Source: UBA4615 sp049422085
Lineage (GTDB): Bacteria; Pseudomonadota; Gammaproteobacteria; Burkholderiales; Burkholderiaceae_E
Assembly (NCBI GenBank): GCA_049422085.1
Contig: JBMSOD010000156.1
Location: 1-7,574 of the forward strand
Reading direction: 5' to 3'
Length of the DNA: 7,574 nucleotides
The translations under genes and the position numbers were made by a program. Shown here piece by piece: positions 1 to 6,020 of this stretch (positions are counted from its first letter, which is position 1; each line of letters begins with the position of its first letter). The notes under the pieces are model-generated. The model saw nothing but the letters and a program-made list of their open reading frames with translations. It was not told the origin of the DNA and ran no database searches.

Positions 1-2
1 TT

Positions 3-1358
3 ACCTCGGCGAACAGACTTCAGCGTCTTGAAGATGGCAGCGTCGACCTGGTCATCGCCACGCTGGGCGATACCGAAGAGCGTCGTCGTATCGCCACCTT
101 GATCGAGCCCAACTACTACGCGTCCGGGGTGACGCTTTTTGTTCGACCGGACAGCCCGGTGCAGGACTGGTCCGATCTGCGAGGCAAGACGGTCTGTGCC
201 ACCCAGGGCGCCTATTTCAACCGCGAAATGGCTCGGCGCTATCTGCTCGATCTGCAAATCTATGCCGTGCCACGCGATGCCCGGCTTGCGGTGCGCGATG
301 GCCGCTGCATGGGTTACCTCTTCGATCACACGGCGATCGCAGCGGACCTTCGCCAGCCCGAATGGAGCGGATACCGCGCTCCGCTGGTGCCGGTGCTCAA
401 TGCGCCCTGGGCGCTGGCCATTGCCCGCAAGGAACGTGGTTCGGGTTTTGATCGCTGGCTGGGCGATACTGTGGCTGAGTGGCATCGCAGTGGCTTTCTG
501 ATCGAGCGGGAACGGGCCTGGGGCATTGCTCCCTCCCGGTTTCTTGAAGATGCGCAACGACTGTGGCGTCGCGAAGGCCCCGATGGCAAATCACTGTGTG
601 TCCGACTCCCCGACGGGCAGTGGCCGGCAATCTGTCGCAACGCGGCCTTTGTCTCTTCTGCTGATGTCTCCGGTCTGCAGCAATGGGGCTTGCGTCTTCG
701 CGAAGCCACAGGAGTCGACCTGTCGGTGGTCTACGACCCCGAGGATCGCCGCGCATTCCTGTCGGGTCTACTGATGACCGTCGTGATCACCCTGGCCTGT
801 ATCGCAGGCAGTCTGCTACTGGGTGTGTTGGGCGCCATGCTGGCCGAATCGCGTCTGGCCCTGGCGCGTGCCTTCGCATCATTTGCCAATGTGATTGGTC
901 GCATGACGCCGCCCCTGTTGCAGATCTATCTGGTGCTCTTCGGCATCGGGGCCGTGCTGGCCCAGCACGGCATCCGTCTGTCGCCTGTCGTGGTGGCCGT
1001 GACCTGTCTGAGCGTCTATACCGGTGCGGGCGTCATGTCTGCGCTCCGTGAGGGCGCCAATCATTACCGCAGCACGGTACCGGACTATCGGATCCACCCC
1101 CTGCATCTGGCGCCCATTCTTCCCCTGGTGAGCGGTTCGGTGGTCGCCGCGCTGGTCAACGTGGCCAAGGCGACCATGATGGCTTCGGCCGTGGCCGTTC
1201 CCGAACTGCTCAATGCAACGACCACCATCATGGCCGAGCGAGGCAATGTCGGCGTCATGATGAATCTGGTGCTCCTGGCCTTCCTGCTGTTCATCATGGC
1301 GGTGGTACGAGTGCTGGGCCGCATCGAGCGCTGGCTGGTGAAAAGGGCGCAAGCATGA
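3..1358 (+). CDS. Solute-binding domain fused to ABC permease, amino-acid (family 3) type; 5' end outside window
   Basis: The reading frame is open from the first bases, so the true start lies upstream. An in-frame TTG at 99 is not a credible start because it falls inside the binding domain. Bases 3 to about 528 encode the second part of a family 3 periplasmic binding domain: a GSVDLVIAT strand, TEER (Arg at 81-83), a PNYYASG segment, the DLRGK...TQG lobe, an FDHTAI segment (Asp at 324-326), and an end resembling the usual family C-terminus (WALAIARKE, then a helix ending in WGI). In HisJ-type proteins the equivalent Arg and Asp bind the ligand alpha-carboxylate and alpha-amino group, so an amino-acid-like ligand is inferred. 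A linker of about 74 residues with two Cys follows. From about 750 to 1320 comes a multi-span permease domain with GRMTPPLLQ (family RgtPlLvQ) and KATMMASAVAVPELL (family KdTSLvsvigvpEL). The EAA loop is degenerate. The protein should sit in the inner membrane with the binding domain outside. The gene overlaps the next as ATGA. Confidence 0.88.
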   Translation, partial: TSANRLQRLEDGSVDLVIATLGDTEERRRIATLIEPNYYASGVTLFVRPDSPVQDWSDLRGKTVCATQGAYFNREMARRYLLDLQIYAVPRDARLAVRDGRCMGYLFDHTAIAADLRQPEWSGYRAPLVPVLNAPWALAIARKERGSGFDRWLGDTVAEWHRSGFLIERERAWGIAPSRFLEDAQRLWRREGPDGKSLCVRLPDGQWPAICRNAAFVSSADVSGLQQWGLRLREATGVDLSVVYDPEDRRAFLSGLLMTVVITLACIAGSLLLGVLGAMLAESRLALARAFASFANVIGRMTPPLLQIYLVLFGIGAVLAQHGIRLSPVVVAVTCLSVYTGAGVMSALREGANHYRSTVPDYRIHPLHLAPILPLVSGSVVAALVNVAKATMMASAVAVPELLNATTTIMAERGNVGVMMNLVLLAFLLFIMAVVRVLGRIERWLVKRAQA

Positions 1359-2056
1359 GCCATCTCCTCCTGGAGCAGCAGGCGGGGGGTCTGCAAGTGT
1401 TTCTCGATGCCTTTACCTGGCTGCCATTCCTGCTTCAGGGTTTTGGACTCAACCTGCTGATCTCGGCTGTGGCCATGGTGCTGGGCTCTGTCTTCGGTCT
1501 TGGCGTGGCACGTCTTCGCATGTCGGATCGATCCGTTCTTCAACGCGGGGGCCGGGTGCTGACCGAACTCACCCGAAACGTGCCGACCTTTGTGTGCCTT
1601 TATTACCTGGCTTTCATGCTGCCGTCCGAGTTCAGCGTGCCAGGTATTCCGGGTCTGGTCAGTATCCCCGGCTGGTTCAAGGCGTCGGTAGCGCTTTCCA
1701 TTGCGGTCACAGGTTTCTGTGCCGACAACCTGGGTCCGGCATTACAGTCCTGGCGCTCAGGCGATCATGGCCGGGCGCTCCTCTTTCTGCCGTCATGGGC
1801 CGCTTACGCGCTGATCATCGTGATGGCGTCGAGCACGGCATCGGTCATTGGCGTTCCGGAGTTGCTGTCGCGATGCAATACCGTGATTGGCGCGACCGGA
1901 AGCAGCGCGATGATGCTACCGATGTACCTGATGGCTTGCGTGATCTTTCTGCTGGCTTGCTGGCCTCTGATCCGGCTGATGGATCGAATCAAGAGGCGCA
2001 TGATGGACCGTCTTCGTCGTCCCGGCCCTGCCGCCCTGGCACGTATCAATGGCTGA
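1355..2056 (+). CDS. Second ABC permease of the amino-acid-type importer
   Basis: This 233-residue inner-membrane protein is of usual length for a HisM/GlnP-type permease. Hydrophobic spans lie at about residues 23-51, 76-90, 108-122, 145-165 and 187-207, followed by a basic cytoplasmic tail (DRIKRRMMDRLRR). RNVPTFV at 74-80 matches the family RgtPllv motif, and TASVIGVPELL at 161-171 matches the conserved SLvsvIGvpELL segment. It probably pairs with the permease domain of the preceding fusion protein to form the channel. The ATG overlaps the upstream stop (ATGA), and AAAAGGG lies about 8 bases before it, so translational coupling is likely. The loop between the ADNLGPALQSW and LLFLPSWAAY segments is shorter than the standard EAA coupling loop and lacks its EAA...G residues. 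The substrate is unknown. Family assignment is strong, and function as an active ABC permease is likely but depends on an ATPase not seen here. Confidence 0.87.
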   Translation: MSHLLLEQQAGGLQVFLDAFTWLPFLLQGFGLNLLISAVAMVLGSVFGLGVARLRMSDRSVLQRGGRVLTELTRNVPTFVCLYYLAFMLPSEFSVPGIPGLVSIPGWFKASVALSIAVTGFCADNLGPALQSWRSGDHGRALLFLPSWAAYALIIVMASSTASVIGVPELLSRCNTVIGATGSSAMMLPMYLMACVIFLLACWPLIRLMDRIKRRMMDRLRRPGPAALARING

Positions 2057-3257
2057 CCTCAGGACACTCAGGTGGCTTCACCAGCCCACCGGGCAGGAGC
2101 TCAGTCTCACGCTCGACTGGGAGGGCGCGATGGCACCTTCCGACAGTACCCGTCTGATGCTTGCCCATATGGACATCCGGGCTGGCGAATCGGTGTTCGA
2201 CCTCGGTGCGGGCAATGGTGTGCTCGGGTTCGCCGCCCTTTTGCTGGGTGCGGGCCGGGTCTGCTTCAGCGACATCGACCCCGACTGTGTCAGCCTGATC
2301 CGAAGCAATCAGGGCCGATTTGTGGCGCAGACCGGGCTGGATGCGGCCATTGAGCTGTACCAGGGCAGTCTGTTTGCCCCGCTGGGCGATCAGCGTTTCG
2401 ACCACATTCTGGTGAATCCCCCGTCGATTCCCTCGCCGGATGACAGCCTCCCGCTGGCCTATCGATCCGGGCCCGAGGGGCGGCTGTTTCATGACGCCAT
2501 TCAGGCGCTGGCCGGGTACTACCTCAAGGATGGCGGGCGCTTGAGCTTCGTGCAGGGCTCCCTGTCGAATCGGCCACGATCCCTGAGCGCTCTGAAGACC
2601 CTGGGCTATCGGGTGGTGGCCAGCGAGCCGATCCCGCTGCCGCTCAGACCTCACCATCCCCTGGCCTGGCTGCAGGCGCTCGCAGCCCGTGGCGAGGCTG
2701 AATTGCTGCATGACGAGCATGGCTGGTACGAGACCCGGTGCGTGATCCAGGCGACCCTGGAGCGGGAGGCGCATACCGGGGTCATGGCCCGCCTTGCAGC
2801 CAAGGGCGTCCAGGTACGCAGGTTGCCGCATCTGCGGGCAGCGCCAACGGTGGCTCTGGCCGCTGCAGAACGAGGCGTACCCGAACACGAAATGATCAAG
2901 TGCATCCTGCTCAAGGACAGGCAGGAGCGGTTTGTCCTCGCATGCCTTGCCGGAAATGCCGAACTCGATACCCAGAAAGTCAGAGAGGCATGGCCCGATC
3001 TCACCCGGCTTAGTTTTTCCAGTCCTCAGGAGATCACGCGCGTGACCGGGCACACGCTGGGATCGGTGGCGCCCCTGTCGCTTGTCGAATCCATTCCGGT
3101 CGTGTTCGATTCCGGACTGCAAGGCCTTCCAAGAGTCAACATCAGTTCCGGAGACCCCAGGCTGGGCCTTGAGCTGGCATTGGCCGATCTGATCGGCTTG
3201 CTCGGCAATGCGGTCCGGTTTGCGCTGATCCGGAAGGAGCCGGTCGCAGGCGCGTGA
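2049..3257 (+). CDS. Fusion: SAM-dependent methyltransferase (N-terminal) + YbaK/ProX aminoacyl-tRNA editing domain (C-terminal)
   Basis: This 402-residue soluble protein has two domains. Residues about 10-237 form a class I methyltransferase of the PrmC/small-methyltransferase kind: APSDSTRLML (29-38), SAM motif I DLGAGNG (51-57), an acidic SDIDP (74-78), motif IV NPPS (123-126) and GPEGRLFHDAI (141-151). Residues about 241-395 match the YbaK/EbsC/ProX fold: PTVALAAAERGVP, EMIKCILLK with the family Lys at 284, LDTQKVREA, SPQEITRVTGHTLGSVAPL (family sPeEv.elTGy.pGgvsPfgl), and the VNISSGDPRLGLEL strand. That family hydrolyses mischarged aminoacyl-tRNAs such as Ala-tRNA(Pro) or Cys-tRNA(Pro). 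Whether this copy edits tRNA, and what the methyltransferase modifies, is unknown. The ATG at 2049 overlaps the permease gene by 8 bases with no clear ribosome site, implying coupling. A later ATG at 2130 has a GGGAGGG only 4 bases upstream and would remove family-like N-terminal sequence. Both domain calls rest on motif recognition by eye. Confidence 0.86.
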   Translation: MADLRTLRWLHQPTGQELSLTLDWEGAMAPSDSTRLMLAHMDIRAGESVFDLGAGNGVLGFAALLLGAGRVCFSDIDPDCVSLIRSNQGRFVAQTGLDAAIELYQGSLFAPLGDQRFDHILVNPPSIPSPDDSLPLAYRSGPEGRLFHDAIQALAGYYLKDGGRLSFVQGSLSNRPRSLSALKTLGYRVVASEPIPLPLRPHHPLAWLQALAARGEAELLHDEHGWYETRCVIQATLEREAHTGVMARLAAKGVQVRRLPHLRAAPTVALAAAERGVPEHEMIKCILLKDRQERFVLACLAGNAELDTQKVREAWPDLTRLSFSSPQEITRVTGHTLGSVAPLSLVESIPVVFDSGLQGLPRVNISSGDPRLGLELALADLIGLLGNAVRFALIRKEPVAGA

Positions 3258-3262
3258 TACGC

Positions 3263-3285
3263 TGAAGTCAGGAGACTGGACTTCA
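3263..3285 (+). promoter_or_regulatory. Hairpin presenting the ribosome-binding site of the CoA-transferase gene
   Basis: TGAAGTC (3263-3269) pairs perfectly with GACTTCA (3279-3285), enclosing a 9-base loop that contains AGGAG (3270-3274). The right arm includes the A of the ATG start. The structure occupies most of the 27-base gap after the methyltransferase/YbaK gene. It is seen directly in the sequence. A role in controlling translation is inference, and it may be coincidental. There is no T-run, so it is not a terminator. Confidence 0.45.
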
Positions 3286-4514
3286 TGACATCACAAGACC
3301 CTCGCGCGGCCGATGAGGCCGGGCTTCGGCCGGGCGCCCTGGCGGGTGTACGCGTGCTCGAGTTCACAGCACTGATCGCCGGCCCCTCAGCAGCACGTTA
3401 TCTTGCCGACCATGGCGCCGAAGTCATCAAGATCGAGCGGTTTCCGGATGGCGATGCCTCGCGCGAGACCAATCTCGCAGGCGCCGCCCGCTCGGCCATG
3501 TATGTGCAACACAACGGCGGCAAGAAAGGGCTGTGCCTGGATCTCACCCGTCCGGAAGGACTGCGCATCGCGAAAGAGCTGGTGCGGGTCAGCGATGTGC
3601 TGATCGAAGCCTTCACGCCGGGCGTCATGAACAAGCTGGGCCTGGGCGAGGAGGCGATGCGCGAACTGAACCCGCAGCTGATCTACTGCTCGGTCAGTGG
3701 CTTCGGTCAGACAGGCCCCAATGCGCATCGTCCCGGCTACGCCCATATTGCGCATTCGATGACTGGCTGGGTGGCGATTCAGGCCTTGCACCGAGCGCAG
3801 CCGGTTGCACCGTTCGGACCCGGTGTGGCGATTGCCGACGTGGTCACGGGTATCACCGCCTTCGGCGCGATCTGCGCGGCCCTGTACAAGCGCGAGCGGA
3901 CAGGTCGCGGGGAACGGATCGATCTGGCCCTGTTCGATTCGCTGTTTGCCGCCAACGATGACACGCTGCAGCGCTGCCTGATCGATGGCGTGGTCAATCC
4001 TGCCTACCACCCGGTTCATAAAACCCGTGATGGCTATGTCACAGCCAATATCGGACCCGGTTTCCGCGCCTGGCAGAATGTGTGCAGGGCCATGGGACGC
4101 CCGGAGCTCCTCGACGACCCCCGCTATTGTTCATTGGAGGCGGTCACTCAGAATCGGGAAGAGGCCAGTGCGCTGTTCGCCGACTGGCTTTCCAGACTGA
4201 CCAGCGACGAGGCAGACCGAATTCTGACCGAGCACCATGTGGTGGTGGGCGTGATGAAGACGGTGCCTGAAGCGGTGCGGCAGCCCCAGGTGCTCGCCCG
4301 TCAGATGATCACCCCGGTGGACGATCCCGTCCTGGGCCGCATCGATGTGATCAACAGCGCACCGAAATTCACAGACGCCAGTGTTCAGGTGCGCGGACCT
4401 GCACCCACCCTTGGGCAGCACAACACCGAAGTGCTCGGACGGCTCCTGGGCTACTCCTGCGAGCAGATCGACTCCCTGCGTGAGCAGGGCATTCTCAAGG
4501 AGCTTCATGTATGA
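3285..4514 (+). CDS. Family III (CaiB/BaiF) acyl-CoA transferase
   Basis: This 409-residue cytosolic enzyme is of normal length for the CaiB/BaiF family, which moves CoA between an acyl-CoA donor and a carboxylic acid, or racemises 2-methylacyl-CoAs. The N-terminal segment LAGVRVLEFTALIAGPSAAR followed by LADHGAEVIKIER (residues 19-52) is the hallmark nucleotide-binding start. NGGKKGLCLDL, then EAFTPGVMNKLGLG, LIYCSVSGFGQTGP and YKRERTGRGERIDLALFDSL follow in family order. Asp185 in GVAIADVVTG aligns by position with the catalytic Asp that carries the acyl-anhydride intermediate. The C-terminal RQPQVLARQM and PAPTLGQHNTEVL segments are also typical. AGGAG lies 10 bases before the ATG, within a hairpin loop. 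The stop overlaps the amidase start as ATGA, so the two enzymes are probably made in step; the acid released by the amidase could be the CoA acceptor. The precise donor and acceptor cannot be told, and racemase activity is a less likely alternative. Confidence 0.92.
   Translation: MTSQDPRAADEAGLRPGALAGVRVLEFTALIAGPSAARYLADHGAEVIKIERFPDGDASRETNLAGAARSAMYVQHNGGKKGLCLDLTRPEGLRIAKELVRVSDVLIEAFTPGVMNKLGLGEEAMRELNPQLIYCSVSGFGQTGPNAHRPGYAHIAHSMTGWVAIQALHRAQPVAPFGPGVAIADVVTGITAFGAICAALYKRERTGRGERIDLALFDSLFAANDDTLQRCLIDGVVNPAYHPVHKTRDGYVTANIGPGFRAWQNVCRAMGRPELLDDPRYCSLEAVTQNREEASALFADWLSRLTSDEADRILTEHHVVVGVMKTVPEAVRQPQVLARQMITPVDDPVLGRIDVINSAPKFTDASVQVRGPAPTLGQHNTEVLGRLLGYSCEQIDSLREQGILKELHV
4497..4502 (+). 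promoter_or_regulatory. Ribosome-binding site of the amidase gene
   Basis: AAGGAG sits 8 bases before the ATG at 4511, inside the last codons of the CoA-transferase gene. This supports the ATGA-overlap start and indicates that the amidase can be initiated on its own as well as by coupling. Confidence 0.75.
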
Positions 4515-5974
4515 GCGCGAGCGGGCTTCGGCCTCTGCCCCTGCATTATCAGTCCGCAACCCGGCTTCTCGGCGAGCTTCGCTCGGGCAGACTCGGAGCG
4601 CGAGAGCTGCTCGAGCATCACCTGGACCGGGTCGATCGCATCAATCCCGCAATCAATGCCATTGTGGTCCAGGACCGCGAACGGGCCCGGGCGAGGGCGG
4701 ACGCGGCCGACGCGGCTCAGGCCAGAGGAGAGTCGCTCGGGCCCCTGCACGGGCTTCCCATGACCCTGAAGGAAAGCTTCGACTGGGCAGGAACACCTGC
4801 CACCTGGGGAATTCCCGAGTGGAAGGACAACATCGCACGAACCGATGCACTGGCTGTGCAGCGATTGCACGCCGCAGGGGTGACGGTCTTCGGAAAGACC
4901 AATGTGCCCATCCGCCTGGCTGATTTTCAGAGCTACAACGCGATCTACGGCACCACCGACAATCCCTGGAAAGCCGGGGCCACACCCGGAGGATCTTCGG
5001 GGGGTTCGGCTGCGGCGCTTGCAGCAGGACTCTGCGCGCTCGAAATCGGCTCCGACATCGGGGCCTCGATCCGCAATCCGGCGCATTTCTGTGGGGTCTT
5101 CGGTCACAAGCCCACCTGGAATCTGCTGCCCATGCGCGGCCATGGTGCTGCGCTCACGCCCACCGATATTTCGGTGATCGGTCCGCTGGCCCGTTCGGCG
5201 TTTGATCTCGAGCTGATGATGCGCTTGCTGGCCTTGCCCGACGAGATCGAAGCGCCAGCGCTGCGCTGGTCGCTTCCTGGGCTTGACGGGCCGCTCGCCG
5301 GCCTGCGGGTGGCACTTTGGGATCATGAGTCGATCTGCCCGCCCTCGGCAGACGTCCGCGCTCGGGTGCGTGCAGTGGCGCAGGCACTTGCCGATCAGGG
5401 GGCAATCGTTGACGATCAGGCGCGTCCCGAGTTCAGTGCCGAGCAGAGCCACGAAACCTTCGAGGCCTTGCTGGCCAGTGCCATGGCTGCACGAATTCCG
5501 CAGGCGGATTTCGATCGGATGCGGGCCATCGCCGAGGCCGCGCCCGAAAGTGACACCAGCGCACTGGCTCGCCAGGCGCGCTGGCAGACCATGCGTGCCC
5601 GTGAATGGGGGCAACGCAATGAAACCCGTACCGCCATGCGCTGGGCCTGGCATCGGTTCTTCCAGCGTTTCGATCTGGTCGTCTCGCCGATCATGCCCAC
5701 CACGGCCTTCCCTCACGATCATGGCTCGCCCGGCAAGCGTCGGATCCGCATTGATGGCCAAGAGCATCCGTATTTCTGTCAGACCTTCTGGGCAGGACTG
5801 GCCGGCGTCAGTCTGCTGCCCGCCACCGTCATCCCCGGGGGGACAGGGAGCGACGGCATGCCCATCGGCGTGCAGTTGATCGGGCCTGCCTGTTCGGATC
5901 TGAAACTGATCCAGGTGGCCCAGCGCCTGGAGCAGCTGGGCTTTGCCTTCCAGCCACCACCGGGCCTGGATTGA
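4511..5974 (+). CDS. Amidase-signature family hydrolase
   Basis: This 487-residue cytosolic enzyme is of normal length for the amidase-signature family, which hydrolyses carboxamides to an acid plus ammonia or an amine. The triad is readable: Lys87 in GLPMTLKES, cis-Ser162 in the Gly/Ser-rich GGSSGGSAAA, and nucleophile Ser186 in GSDIGASIRNPAHFCGVFG. The spacings Lys-Ser 75 and Ser-Ser 24 equal those of fatty acid amide hydrolase (142/217/241). Other family segments are the N-terminal helix with ARELLEHHLDRVDRINPAINA, VFGKTNVPIRLADFQSYNAIYG, VSPIMPTTAFP near residues 394-404, and the late MPIGVQLIGP. The nucleophile loop reads GAS rather than the common GGS. It is not clearly GatA: there is no GatB or GatC nearby, and the setting is catabolic. 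Its position after a CoA-transferase suggests that it frees a carboxylic acid for activation. The true amide substrate is not visible. The gap to the next gene is 46 bases. Confidence 0.92.
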   Translation: MSASGLRPLPLHYQSATRLLGELRSGRLGARELLEHHLDRVDRINPAINAIVVQDRERARARADAADAAQARGESLGPLHGLPMTLKESFDWAGTPATWGIPEWKDNIARTDALAVQRLHAAGVTVFGKTNVPIRLADFQSYNAIYGTTDNPWKAGATPGGSSGGSAAALAAGLCALEIGSDIGASIRNPAHFCGVFGHKPTWNLLPMRGHGAALTPTDISVIGPLARSAFDLELMMRLLALPDEIEAPALRWSLPGLDGPLAGLRVALWDHESICPPSADVRARVRAVAQALADQGAIVDDQARPEFSAEQSHETFEALLASAMAARIPQADFDRMRAIAEAAPESDTSALARQARWQTMRAREWGQRNETRTAMRWAWHRFFQRFDLVVSPIMPTTAFPHDHGSPGKRRIRIDGQEHPYFCQTFWAGLAGVSLLPATVIPGGTGSDGMPIGVQLIGPACSDLKLIQVAQRLEQLGFAFQPPPGLD

Positions 5975-6009
5975 ACTTCGCTACCGCCCAGAGGCGATCG
6001 ACAAGACAC

Positions 6010-6017
6010 AGGAGGAG
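6010..6017 (+). promoter_or_regulatory. Strong ribosome-binding site that sets the start of the first dehydrogenase
   Basis: AGGAGGAG ends 3 bases before the ATG at 6021, with its AGGAGG core 5 bases away. It favours this start over an in-frame TTG at 5943, which would overlap the amidase gene and add 26 residues unlike any SDR N-terminus. Confidence 0.8.
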
Positions 6018-6020
6018 ACC

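Noticed and set aside
2130..2132. Internal ATG as start of the methyltransferase/YbaK gene
   Set aside because: The GGGAGGG ahead of it is only 4 bases away, and starting here would drop the N-terminal strand (QELSLTLDWEG) expected before the SAM-binding fold. It is not fully excluded.
2046..3122. 358-codon open frame on the minus strand opposite the methyltransferase/YbaK gene
   Set aside because: The sense strand has clear domain motifs throughout; the antisense product is low in hydrophobic core patterns and matches nothing I recognise.
4505..5767. 420-codon open frame on the minus strand opposite the amidase gene
   Set aside because: It lies antisense to a gene with an intact catalytic triad, its translation has the Arg/His/Gly/Cys-rich look of a GC-rich shadow frame, and it shows no recognisable domain.
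4511..5974. Amidase gene as gatA, the glutamyl-tRNA amidotransferase subunit, linked to the tRNA-editing domain upstream
   Set aside because: No gatB or gatC is adjacent, the nucleophile region (GSDIGASIRNPAHFCG) looks like catabolic amidases, and a CoA-transferase is the direct partner.
5943..6020. Upstream TTG start for the first dehydrogenase
   Set aside because: It would overlap the amidase gene and add residues unlike an SDR; AGGAGGAG points to the ATG at 6021, which begins just before the TGGASGIG strand.
5975..6020. Possible terminator or promoter between the amidase and first dehydrogenase genes
   Set aside because: No stable hairpin with a T-run and no convincing -35/-10 pair is visible in the 46 bases; only the ribosome site stands out.
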